From positions 1 through 14,682 of the forward strand of contig DASYQV010000153.1 of NCBI GenBank assembly GCA_036005125.1: a DNA stretch of 14,682 bases, read 5' to 3'. The stretch is from DASYQV01 sp036005125. GTDB lineage: Bacteria > Acidobacteriota > Vicinamibacteria > Vicinamibacterales > UBA2999. How positions within the stretch are numbered: the stretch's first letter is position 1; each line of letters opens with the position of its first letter. A program made the translations under genes and the position numbers. This document shows, piece by piece, positions 6,576 to 13,160 of the stretch. A model generated the notes under the pieces. The model did no database searches and was not told the origin of the DNA. It saw nothing but the letters and a program-made list of their open reading frames with translations.

Positions 6576-6830
6576 AGGTTTCTTCTGATGCTCCGCGTTT
6601 CGAAACGCCAGCGAGCGCGCCGGCATCTTCCATGCGGCGCGGAGTGCTTTGGCGAGCTCGGGGTCCGACGTCTCCAGCCGGTCGGCGAGCGCGGTGAGCT
6701 TCTGCTCCATCCGCGCGAGGCGCGCCGCATATCGTTCGAGCTCTCCTTTGTGCTGCATGTCACGGCGGAGGAGAGCGGTCTTCTCCACGAACTCGATCAG
6801 GAGCGCGCCCGTGTCGGGGTCGAGGGCCAT
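6573..6830 (-). CDS. Small coiled-coil hypothetical protein
   Basis: An 85-residue cytoplasmic protein that I do not recognise. It is rich in Leu, Ala, Glu and Arg, and residues 15-65 have heptad-like spacing (LLIEFVEKTALLRRDM, then LERYAARLARMEQKLTALAD) typical of a coiled coil. It ends in a basic tail (FRNAEHQKKP). There are no cysteines, membrane segments or signal peptide. The start at 6830 is chosen over the longer frame to 6911 because GGAAG lies 4 nt upstream and the longer form would overlap the ferredoxin gene. It is divergent from the ferredoxin with only 38 nt between starts. Its stop codon lies in the terminal inverted repeat shared with the PHP gene. No function can be inferred. 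Confidence 0.6.
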   Translation of the reverse strand: MALDPDTGALLIEFVEKTALLRRDMQHKGELERYAARLARMEQKLTALADRLETSDPELAKALRAAWKMPARSLAFRNAEHQKKP

Positions 6831-6855
6831 GCGCTTCCATTCTGCCCGAATGCCG

Positions 6856-6861
6856 TATAAT
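6856..6861 (+). promoter_or_regulatory. -10 box for a leaderless ferredoxin transcript
   Basis: A perfect TATAAT ends 7 nt before the ferredoxin ATG, so transcription would begin at or next to the A of the start codon. No ribosome binding site precedes the ATG. No good -35 box is present at the usual distance. The same TATAAT-N7-ATG arrangement with a near-identical spacer precedes the zinc-ribbon gene. Confidence 0.55.
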
Positions 6862-6868
6862 CCGAGCC

Positions 6869-7294
6869 ATGTGGACCAAGATGATGTCCGGGCCGCGGAA
6901 GAAGCCGCCACGGACGATTGCCGTGATCGACCCGGATCGTTGTTTTGGCGCGTTTGCCTGCTCGATTTGTCAGGCCGCCTGCCCGGTGGCCGGCTGCATT
7001 GTCGAAGTTCCCGACCGGGATGAGCGGATGGTGTGTGCGGTTCGCGCCGATCTGTGCATTGGCTGCGGCCTGTGCGTCACGCTCGGCAATCCGACGGCGC
7101 CCCAGCAGCGGGAATTCGGGTGCCCACCGGATTACGACGCCATCAACATGCACCCGTTCGAGGAGGTCGTGATGGCGCTCCAGGCGGCGGAGAGGGGCGA
7201 GATCGAGTCGCCAACCCCGCTGACGGGCGTGGCGAACGAAATGGCTGGGACAAGCCATCCTTCCGCGGCTCCGGCCGCGACCGGCGATCAGTAG
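6869..7294 (+). CDS. Atypical ferredoxin-like iron-sulphur protein
   Basis: A 141-residue protein with ten cysteines in its first 85 residues. The first motif is C25-x5-C31-x2-C34-x3-C38-P (CFGAFACSICQAACP), where a normal 4Fe-4S ferredoxin has C-x2-C-x2-C-x3-CP. The second is C63-x2-C66-x2-C69 (CIGCGLC), followed only after 15 residues by C85-P (REFGCPPDYD). Cys43 and Cys56 lie between. It probably carries one or two 4Fe-4S clusters and moves electrons, but the partner is unknown; none of the flanking genes is an obvious donor or acceptor. The last ~30 residues are low-complexity (Pro, Ala, Ser, Thr). The ATG at 6869 fits a leaderless mRNA; two further ATGs at 6881 and 6884 are possible starts but have no ribosome site. 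Confidence 0.75.
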   Translation: MWTKMMSGPRKKPPRTIAVIDPDRCFGAFACSICQAACPVAGCIVEVPDRDERMVCAVRADLCIGCGLCVTLGNPTAPQQREFGCPPDYDAINMHPFEEVVMALQAAERGEIESPTPLTGVANEMAGTSHPSAAPAATGDQ

Positions 7295-7419
7295 CCACGT
7301 CACCACGGCGTTCTCAACCACGAAGATCACGAAGCTCACGAAGAAAGCCGAAAGACCAACAGGTTTACTTCGCGTCCTTCGTGTGCTTGTTGGTTAGTTT
7401 TTCGTGACTTTTTGTGGCT
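7293..7419. repeat. Imperfect palindrome with 9-bp CACGAAG repeats
   Basis: This element lies between the convergent ferredoxin and HMG-CoA lyase genes. Outer arms are AGCCACGTCAC (7293-7303) against GTGAC plus GTGGCT (7404-7419, five extra T). Inside are three CACGAAG units at 9-bp spacing (7319, 7328, 7337), facing CTTCGCG and CTTCGTG at the same spacing (7368, 7377). ACCAACA and TGTTGGT form another stem near the centre. It could act as a bidirectional terminator. It starts in the ferredoxin TAG and runs into the coding end of the lyase. Confidence 0.65.
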
Positions 7420-8303
7420 TGGACAATCCTCGAAGGAAGCGGGTGGCCGAGGTGCGGCTCGATCGCGCGTGACGCTTCCATGACGCGCATCATCTCGACG
7501 CCGGTTTCAATGCCGAGCCCGTCGAGCATGTAGAGCAGATCCTCCGTCGCGAGGTTGCCGGCGGCGCCCGGAGCGTAGGGGCATCCTCCCAGACCCCCCG
7601 CGGAGGAATCGAACGTCGTCACCCCAGCCTCGAGCCCGGCGAACACGTTCACGAGCGCGGTGCCCCGCGTGTCGTGGAAATGCAGCGCAAGGTTCGCCAC
7701 AGGAACCCGCAGTGCGACCTCGCCGACGACCGCCGGCACCTGGCCCGGATGCGCGACGCCAATCGTGTCGCTGATGGCCACCTCGTACACGCCGAGATGG
7801 AAGAGGCGTCCGGCGATCTCCGCCACCCTCGAAGGCGCGACGGCCCCCTCGAACGGACAACCGAAGCACGTCGAGAGATACCCTCGCACCCGGAGACCTG
7901 CCGCGCTCGACTCCTGACAGACCTGCCGATATGTGGCGAGGGATTCCTCGATCGTCTGATTGATGTTGTGTCGGCTGAACGTTTCGGATGCGGCCGCGAA
8001 TATGGCGATTTCATCGACACCCGCCTCGCGAGCGCGCGCGAGTCCGGCGAGATTGGGCACGAGGGCCGTATAGCGGACGCCCGGCCGCCGGCGGATGCCG
8101 GCGAACACGTCGGCGGCGTCGGCCATCTGCGGAACCCATTTCGGGCTGACGAACGCCGACACTTCGATCACGGTGTGTCCGGCGGCCGAGAGCCGATCGA
8201 CGAAAGCGATTTTCTCGGCGGTCGGAAGGCGCGCGGTCTCGTTCTGGAGCCCGTCGCGCGGGCCGACCTCGACAATCTGGATTCGCGGCGGGAACCCGGT
8301 CAT
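7365..8303 (-). CDS. mvaB: Hydroxymethylglutaryl-CoA lyase
   Basis: A 312-residue TIM-barrel lyase that splits 3-hydroxy-3-methylglutaryl-CoA into acetyl-CoA and acetoacetate, the last step of leucine breakdown (LiuE role). Visible catalytic and metal residues are Arg16 and Asp17 (EVGPRDGLQNE), His208 and His210 (LHFHDTRG), the active-site Cys241 in the G-rich loop (GGLGGCPYAPGAAGN) and Asn250. SDTIGVAHPGQV at 178-189 is also typical. The start at 8303 is chosen because its ATG overlaps the carrier-protein stop as ATGA, GGAG lies just upstream, and homology starts at once; the frame stays open to 8354. The last ~16 residues (KSHEKLTNKHTKDAK) are encoded by an intergenic palindromic repeat and look like an added tail. 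Last gene of the leucine cluster. Confidence 0.93.
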   Translation of the reverse strand: MTGFPPRIQIVEVGPRDGLQNETARLPTAEKIAFVDRLSAAGHTVIEVSAFVSPKWVPQMADAADVFAGIRRRPGVRYTALVPNLAGLARAREAGVDEIAIFAAASETFSRHNINQTIEESLATYRQVCQESSAAGLRVRGYLSTCFGCPFEGAVAPSRVAEIAGRLFHLGVYEVAISDTIGVAHPGQVPAVVGEVALRVPVANLALHFHDTRGTALVNVFAGLEAGVTTFDSSAGGLGGCPYAPGAAGNLATEDLLYMLDGLGIETGVEMMRVMEASRAIEPHLGHPLPSRIVQATKSHEKLTNKHTKDAK

Positions 8304-8695
8304 TCCAGCTCCAGGAGTGGGAACCCTGGCTGCACGAGCTCGCCCTCGCGGCACGCGATTGCCTTTACGGTGGCGTCGCGCGGCGCCTTCACGGGGAGCT
8401 CCATCTTCATCGCCTCGAGCATGATGAGGACGTCGCCCCTGGCAACGCGTTGACCCGGCTCCACGTTCACCGTGACGACCGTTGCCGGCATGGGTGCCGC
8501 CAGCGCACCGTGATCGTCGGTGCCCTTCTTCCGCCGCGGCATGCCGCGGGACGCCGCGTCGATGACATACACGCGACCATCGATGAACACCCAGCGCGCG
8601 TCGGCCGGACCCGCCGCGTACGCGATCCAGTTCCGGGCGCCGTCGCTGACGCGATAGACCCCATCGCTCACCGGGGTCACCGTCATGCTGCTCAT
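8300..8695 (-). CDS. Biotin-carrier subunit of methylcrotonyl-CoA carboxylase (detached MccA C-terminus)
   Basis: A 131-residue protein ending in a biotinyl/lipoyl domain. The biotin-accepting Lys97 sits in EAMKMEL, preceded by APMPATVVTVNVEPGQ. Residues 1-50 (VTPVSDGVYRV to RVYVIDAA) correspond in position to the linker/BT region that joins the biotin carboxylase and carrier domains in a normal MccA. The protein carries CO2 on biotin from the upstream biotin carboxylase to the carboxyltransferase. The ATG at 8695 overlaps the biotin carboxylase stop as ATGA; a second ATG lies three codons later. The stop overlaps the lyase start in the same way, so translation of all three is probably coupled. 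In most bacteria this domain is fused to the biotin carboxylase in one ~650-residue chain. Confidence 0.9.
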   Translation of the reverse strand: MSSMTVTPVSDGVYRVSDGARNWIAYAAGPADARWVFIDGRVYVIDAASRGMPRRKKGTDDHGALAAPMPATVVTVNVEPGQRVARGDVLIMLEAMKMELPVKAPRDATVKAIACREGELVQPGFPLLELE

Positions 8696-10182
8696 CCGCG
8701 CCAGTCCCTCAGCGCGGACCACGGATCGTTGCCGTGCACCGCCGGCCGTGCATTCGAACGAATGGCCTCGTCTGCGGCCCGCGCGACCGCCAGCGCTTCC
8801 GGCGGCGCATCCCCATCGAGGGACGCGCGAAGCGATTCTCCCTCGCTGTCAAGAAAACGGGTATCGAGCTCGCCGGACACGAATCGCGGATGTTCGAGCA
8901 GCGCGAGGAGAAAGGACACATTCGTCCGGATGCCGAGAATGGGATAGCGCCGGAGTGCCAGGATGGCACGGCGTCGCGCCGCCTCGCGCGTGTCGGCCGA
9001 GGCGATCAATTTTGCGACCAGCGGATCGTAGTGCACCGAGATCTCAGCGCCCTCGACCACGCCAGAGTCGACGCGAATCCCCGGCATCATCGGCTCGCGA
9101 TAGAGCAGGAGCGGCCCGGCCTGCGGCAGATCGTCCCGGGCGGGGTCCTCCGCATACACCCGCACCTCGATCGCGTGGCCGCGCTGCGAGAGCTGCGCCT
9201 GCGTCCACGGGAGGCGCTCGCCAGCGGCCACAGCGATTTGCGCGCGCACGAGATCGATGCCGGTCACCTGCTCCGTCACGGGATGCTCCACCTGGAGTCT
9301 CGTGTTCATTTCGAGAAAGTAGAAACGGGCGGCATCGCCCGTGCCGTCGAGCAGGAACTCGACGGTGCCCGCGTTCCGGTACCCGGCGGCGCGTGCCACC
9401 GCGACGGCGGCCTCGCCCATTCGCCGCCGGAGCGCAGGCGTCAGCGCGACCGAGGGCGTCTCTTCCACGACCTTCTGATGGCGCCGCTGAATGGAGCACT
9501 CGCGCTCGAAGAGGTGCACGATCTGATCGTGGTGGTCGGCGAGCACCTGAATCTCGACGTGTCGGGGGCGCTCCACGAGCCGCTCGACGTAGAGCGTGCC
9601 GTCGCCGAACGCGGCTCGCGCCTCGCGCCGCGCCTGCGCGATTGCCGGCAACAGTGAGGCCTCCTCGCGCACCACCTTCATCCCGATGCCGCCGCCGCCC
9701 TCCGATGGTTTCAACAGCACCGGGAATCCAATGGCGCGCGCGGCGTCGGCGATTGCCGCGTCGGATTGATCGGACGGCGTCGCGCCAGGCACGATCGGGA
9801 CCCCGGCGCGTTGCGCGATCTGGCGGGCGGCAATCTTGGAGCCCATCCGCTCGATGACGTCGGCGGGCGGGCCGATGAAGGTGATGCCGGCCTCGACGCA
9901 CGCGGCGGCAAACCGCGGGTTCTCCGAAAGGAATCCGTAGCCGGGATGGACGGCGTCGCATTCGGTCCGCTGGGCTGCGCCGATGATCGCTTCAATTGCC
10001 AGATAACTCTCGGATGGGGGCGCCGGTCCGATGCGGATCGCGCGATCGGCGCTGGCGACGTGGAGGGCCCGCGCGTCGGCATCCGAGTAGACGGCTACCG
10101 ATTCGATCCCGAGCTCGCCGCATGCCCGACTCACACGCACGGCGATCTCGCCGCGATTGGCGATGAGGATGCGACGAAACAT
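8692..10182 (-). CDS. mccA: Biotin carboxylase subunit of methylcrotonyl-CoA carboxylase (no fused carrier domain)
   Basis: A 496-residue ATP-grasp enzyme that carboxylates biotin using ATP and bicarbonate. It begins with the standard FRRILIANRGEIAVR. Lys116, Lys158 (LLKPS), the glycine loop EGGGGIGM (161-168), His208 and the signature EMNTRLQVEHPVTE (291-304, with Glu291, Asn293 and Arg295) match the catalytic set of E. coli AccC. It stops just after DPWSALRDWRG, where a full MccA continues into its BT and carrier domains; those follow as a separate gene. Context (carboxyltransferase, hydratase, lyase) assigns it to methylcrotonyl-CoA rather than acetyl- or propionyl-CoA. The frame is open to 10296, but homology starts at 10182. 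No good ribosome site precedes that ATG. A gap of 177 nt holding a repeat separates it from the hydratase gene. Confidence 0.92.
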   Translation of the reverse strand: MFRRILIANRGEIAVRVSRACGELGIESVAVYSDADARALHVASADRAIRIGPAPPSESYLAIEAIIGAAQRTECDAVHPGYGFLSENPRFAAACVEAGITFIGPPADVIERMGSKIAARQIAQRAGVPIVPGATPSDQSDAAIADAARAIGFPVLLKPSEGGGGIGMKVVREEASLLPAIAQARREARAAFGDGTLYVERLVERPRHVEIQVLADHHDQIVHLFERECSIQRRHQKVVEETPSVALTPALRRRMGEAAVAVARAAGYRNAGTVEFLLDGTGDAARFYFLEMNTRLQVEHPVTEQVTGIDLVRAQIAVAAGERLPWTQAQLSQRGHAIEVRVYAEDPARDDLPQAGPLLLYREPMMPGIRVDSGVVEGAEISVHYDPLVAKLIASADTREAARRRAILALRRYPILGIRTNVSFLLALLEHPRFVSGELDTRFLDSEGESLRASLDGDAPPEALAVARAADEAIRSNARPAVHGNDPWSALRDWRG

Positions 10183-10269
10183 GAGAAGCCTGCGGGCGTA
10201 AAGATCTGCCGCGGTCGGCGTCGAACGACCGGTGGTGGGCCGCTCAGCTCGTAGGGGTCGCGAGCAATT

Positions 10270-10354
10270 CCTGCGTACCTTGAGTCGACTCGTCACCAGG
10301 GTCAGACCCCGTTCTGACCCCGTTCTGACCCCGGTCTGACCCCGGTCTGACCCT
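10270..10354 (-). repeat. 85-bp repeat, left inverted copy
   Basis: The element has a unique head (CCTGC to CACCAG) followed by 11-bp units of the form TTCTGACCCCG, with a self-complementary GGGTCAGACCC at their start. It matches the reverse complement of 12768-12852 at 77 of 85 positions, including 48 identical bases (10286-10333 against 12789-12836). It ends 5 nt from the hydratase stop codon. The other 87 nt before the biotin carboxylase gene (10183-10269) show no feature I can name. Confidence 0.88.
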
Positions 10355-10359
10355 CGGCG

Positions 10360-11145
10360 CTAGCTCAGATTCCAGCTCGCTTTTGCCTTTTTCATGAACG
10401 CTTTCATCCCTTCCTGGCCCTCGGTCGAGACTCGCCGCGCCGCAATCGCCTCGGCCGTGAGGGTCATGGTGTCCTGCGCCGGTTTGTTCCAGACCTTCGG
10501 GATGAGCGCTTTGGCGGCTGCAATACCTTCCGGTCCCGCGCTGAGCACTTCGGTCACGTATTCCTTCACCGTCGGGACGAGCCGGGTTGATGGAATGACC
10601 CGATGGACCAGGCCGATCTCCTTCGCGTGTGCCGCACTGAACCGCATGCCGGTCAGGAACAGCTCGCGCGCGGCCGATTGTCCGATTTTCGCGATGGCGT
10701 AAGGCGCGATGACGGCCGGCAGGATCCCGAGCTTCACTTCGGTGAACCCGAAAAGCGTGTCTTCGTCGGCCACGACAACATCGCAGACCGCTACCAGGCC
10801 GGCTCCGCCGCCGAGCGCAGCTCCATGGATGCGGCCGATGACCGGCACCGGCAAGGTGTCGAGCACCGAGAACATTCGCGCCATCGCCTGCGCGTCACGC
10901 ACGTTCTCCTCGTGCGTGTAGGCAACCATCTTCGACATCCAGCTCAGATCGGCGCCCGCACAAAACGTCTGGCCCGCACCGGCGAGCACGACGCAACGGA
11001 CATGCGGATCCTCGGCGATGGCCGTTCCCCATCGCGTGAGCTCGTCGATGACCTGTTCGTTGAATGCGTTACGGACCTCAGGACGGTGCAGGGTGAGGTA
11101 CTCGACGGCTCCGTCCCGTTGGACGTGCAGGCATTGGAACGACAT
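10360..11145 (-). CDS. liuC: Methylglutaconyl-CoA hydratase (enoyl-CoA hydratase family)
   Basis: A 261-residue crotonase-fold protein. The oxyanion-hole segments are visible: AGAGQTFCAGADLSWM (54-69, CoA binding) and GRIHGAALGGGAGLVAVCD (about 104-122). FTEVKLGILPAVIAPYAI, carrying a likely catalytic Glu, is the pattern I associate with 3-methylglutaconyl-CoA hydratases. It converts 3-methylglutaconyl-CoA to HMG-CoA, the step between the carboxylase and the lyase encoded on either side, and this context is the main reason for the specific name. It starts 13 nt after the carboxyltransferase stop, so the two are surely co-transcribed; the ribosome site is weak. A generic enoyl-CoA hydratase is the alternative. 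Confidence 0.88.
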   Translation of the reverse strand: MSFQCLHVQRDGAVEYLTLHRPEVRNAFNEQVIDELTRWGTAIAEDPHVRCVVLAGAGQTFCAGADLSWMSKMVAYTHEENVRDAQAMARMFSVLDTLPVPVIGRIHGAALGGGAGLVAVCDVVVADEDTLFGFTEVKLGILPAVIAPYAIAKIGQSAARELFLTGMRFSAAHAKEIGLVHRVIPSTRLVPTVKEYVTEVLSAGPEGIAAAKALIPKVWNKPAQDTMTLTAEAIAARRVSTEGQEGMKAFMKKAKASWNLS

Positions 11146-11158
11146 CTGGCCGACAATC

Positions 11159-12766
11159 TTACATCCGAAACACCCCGAACTTCGGCAGCGGAATCGGGGC
11201 GTTGAATGCCGCCGAGATCGCCAGCGCCAGAGCCTGGCGGGTTTCGGCCGGGTCGAGAATTCCGTCGTCCCAGATCCGCGCCGTGGAGTAGTAGGGCGAG
11301 CCCTCGTGTTCGTATTTCGCGAGGATCGGGTCGCGGATGCTGCGTTCTTCCTCGATGCCGAGCGTCTTGCCTTCGCGGGCGAGTTGATCGCGTTTGACCG
11401 TGGTCAGCACGCCTGCAGCCTGCTCGCCGCCCATGACGGAAATGCGAGCGTTCGGCCACATCCAGAGCATCCGCGGTTCATAGGCCCGCCCGCACATGCC
11501 GTAGTTCCCCGCACCAAACGACCCGCCGATCACGACCGTGAATTTCGGGACGACCGAGTTGGCCACGGCGTGGACCATCTTCGCCCCGTCCTTGGCAATG
11601 CCCCCGCGCTCGTACTGCCGGCCCACCATGAATCCGGTGATGTTTTGCAGAAAGATCAGCGGAATGCCTCGCAGGTTGCACAGCTCGATGAAGTGCGTGG
11701 CCTTGAGCGCCGACTCGGAAAACAGCACGCCGTTGTTGGCGAGGATGCCGACGAGGAAGCCGTGGAGGCGTGCAAACCCTGTGACGACCGTCGGCGCGTA
11801 GCGCTCCTTGAACTCGTCGAACTGCGAGGCATCCACCAGCCGCGCGATGACCTCCCGCACGTCGTACGGCTTCCGGACGTCCGCGTTCACGATGCCGTAA
11901 ATCTCGGACGGATCGTAGGCCGGGTCCTCGGGGGCCGCCACGTCGGCCGGTAGCGTCTTCACGGTATTGAGCGTCGAAACCAGCGTGCGCGCCAGATTGA
12001 GTGCGTGCTCGTCATCCTCGGCAAAGTAATCCGCGACACCGGACAGGCGCGTGTGAACATCGGCGCCGCCAAGCTCCTCCGCGCTGACCTCCTCGCCGGT
12101 TGCCGCTTTGACCAGCGGCGGTCCCCCCAGGAAGATCGTCCCGGTGCCCTTGACGATGATCGTCTCGTCGGACATGGCCGGAACGTACGCGCCGCCGGCC
12201 GTGCAGGAGCCCATCACGATCGCAATCTGCGGAATGCCCTCGGCCGACATGCGTGCCTGGTTGAAGAAAATGCGGCCGAAGTGGTCCTTGTCCGGAAAGA
12301 CCTCGGCCTGCAGCGGCAGGAACGCGCCGCCGGAGTCGACCAGATAGACGCACGGCAGCCGATTCTCCTGAGCAATCTGCTGCGCGCGCACGTGCTTCTT
12401 GACCGTCACGGGGTAGTACGTCCCGCCCTTGACCGTGGCGTCATTGGCCACGATCAGCACCTCGCGCCCGGAGACGCGGCCGATACCGGTGACGAGGCCC
12501 GCGGCAGGGGCCTCGTTGTCGTACATGTCCCAGGCGGCGAGGCCGGACAACTCGAGAAATGGGGATCCCGAGTCGAGCAGCTTGTCGATCCGCTCGCGTA
12601 CCGGAAGCTTTCCCTGTTCGCGGTGGCGCTGCAGATAGCGGGGGCCGCCGCCCTGGCGGACGCTTGAAAGGCGTTGCCGGAGCTCTGCGAGGAGCCCGGT
12701 CATGCGCGCGTAATTTTCGGCGAATTCCGGACTGTCGGTCCGAATGTGGCTCTCGATGATGTCCAT
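11159..12766 (-). CDS. mccB: Methylcrotonyl-CoA carboxylase, carboxyltransferase subunit
   Basis: A 535-residue carboxyltransferase of full family length. It transfers CO2 from biotin to 3-methylcrotonyl-CoA, giving 3-methylglutaconyl-CoA. Typical segments run in order: GKLPVRERIDKLLDSGSPFLEL, ATVKGGTYYPVTVKKH, YLVDSGGAFLPLQAEVFPD, GSCTAGGAYVPAMSDE, FLGGPPLVKAATGE, LGGADVHTRLSGV, then in the C-terminal half FLQNITGFMVG and SFGAGNYGMCGRAYEPRMLW. The F-P-D-x-D-H-F-G-R and PPLVKAATGE patterns fit MccB better than the propionyl-CoA enzyme. It is the first gene of the leucine cluster. The 88-nt gap upstream is taken up by an 85-bp repeat abutting the ATG, and there is no Shine-Dalgarno sequence. 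The next in-frame ATG, 21 codons in, has none either. Confidence 0.95.
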   Translation of the reverse strand: MDIIESHIRTDSPEFAENYARMTGLLAELRQRLSSVRQGGGPRYLQRHREQGKLPVRERIDKLLDSGSPFLELSGLAAWDMYDNEAPAAGLVTGIGRVSGREVLIVANDATVKGGTYYPVTVKKHVRAQQIAQENRLPCVYLVDSGGAFLPLQAEVFPDKDHFGRIFFNQARMSAEGIPQIAIVMGSCTAGGAYVPAMSDETIIVKGTGTIFLGGPPLVKAATGEEVSAEELGGADVHTRLSGVADYFAEDDEHALNLARTLVSTLNTVKTLPADVAAPEDPAYDPSEIYGIVNADVRKPYDVREVIARLVDASQFDEFKERYAPTVVTGFARLHGFLVGILANNGVLFSESALKATHFIELCNLRGIPLIFLQNITGFMVGRQYERGGIAKDGAKMVHAVANSVVPKFTVVIGGSFGAGNYGMCGRAYEPRMLWMWPNARISVMGGEQAAGVLTTVKRDQLAREGKTLGIEEERSIRDPILAKYEHEGSPYYSTARIWDDGILDPAETRQALALAISAAFNAPIPLPKFGVFRM

Positions 12767-12767
12767 T

Positions 12768-12852
12768 GGGGTCAGAACAGGGTCAGAACGGGGTCAGAAC
12801 GGGGTCAGAACGGGGTCTGACCCTGGTGACGAGTCGTATCAAGGTTTGCAGG
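12768..12852 (+). repeat. 85-bp repeat, right inverted copy
   Basis: The inverted partner of 10270-10354 (77 of 85 matches, 48 in one run). On the plus strand it reads as four GGGTCAGAAC-type units and one GGGGTCTGACCC, then the unique head. It begins 1 nt from the mccB start codon and ends 2 nt from the stop of the zinc-ribbon gene, filling that gap completely and leaving no room for an ordinary mccB ribosome site. Confidence 0.88.
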
Positions 12853-12854
12853 TT

Positions 12855-13037
12855 TTACCACCCACAGCAGTCGGTTTTGTACCCGCAAGCAGGGCAGCGC
12901 CAGACCGCATGCATCCGGTACATCCCCGCAGCCCCGCACCGTTCGCACACGACGTCCTCTTCGCTTGACGGCGTCGCCTGCGTCGGGTGCACCCGGGGCC
13001 TCGGCTCCTCCGGGACCGATTCCGGTGACCTGGACAT
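12855..13037 (-). CDS. Small zinc-ribbon protein
   Basis: A 60-residue protein with a C-terminal zinc ribbon: VCERCGAAGM, then a short hydrophobic stretch (YRMHAVWRC) and CPACGYKTDCCGW. The four metal cysteines form two C-x2-C knuckles about 13 residues apart, with a further CC near the end. The N-terminal 30 residues are Pro/Ser/Glu-rich and probably unstructured. I do not recognise the family; such ribbons often bind nucleic acid or protein, but nothing here shows which. ATG 13037 is preferred because a perfect TATAAT lies 7 nt upstream (leaderless). The alternatives are ATG 13046, which lies within that box, and GTG 13082, which follows GGAGGGAC and would give 75 residues. It is upstream of mccB on the same strand and divergent from the response regulator. 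Confidence 0.6.
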   Translation of the reverse strand: MSRSPESVPEEPRPRVHPTQATPSSEEDVVCERCGAAGMYRMHAVWRCPACGYKTDCCGW

Positions 13038-13044
13038 GCTCGGC

Positions 13045-13050
13045 ATTATA
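13045..13050 (-). promoter_or_regulatory. -10 box for a leaderless zinc-ribbon transcript
   Basis: TATAAT on the minus strand, 7 nt before ATG 13037, with spacer GCCGAGC. The ferredoxin gene has TATAAT, spacer CCGAGCC, ATG. No convincing -35 box is seen at 16-18 nt. This could also be the promoter serving mccB downstream, since the gap between the two genes is all repeat. Confidence 0.45.
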
Positions 13051-13160
13051 GCCACTGCAACCTCCAGCGGTTTTTCAACCACGTCCCTCCAAGTGTTGGC
13101 GAAAACTTCACACCCGACTGTATTGTGGAATTACATTATGTCAAAATATAGTCCGTACCG

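Noticed and set aside
8685..9857. Plus-strand open frames of about 300-390 codons opposite the biotin carboxylase
   Set aside because: The opposite strand has full ATP-grasp motifs. These frames are Arg/Pro/Ala-rich shadows without a ribosome site or homology.
10270..10354. The TTCTGACCCCG array as a CRISPR array
   Set aside because: Units are 11 bp, directly abutting with no variable spacers, and there are no cas genes.
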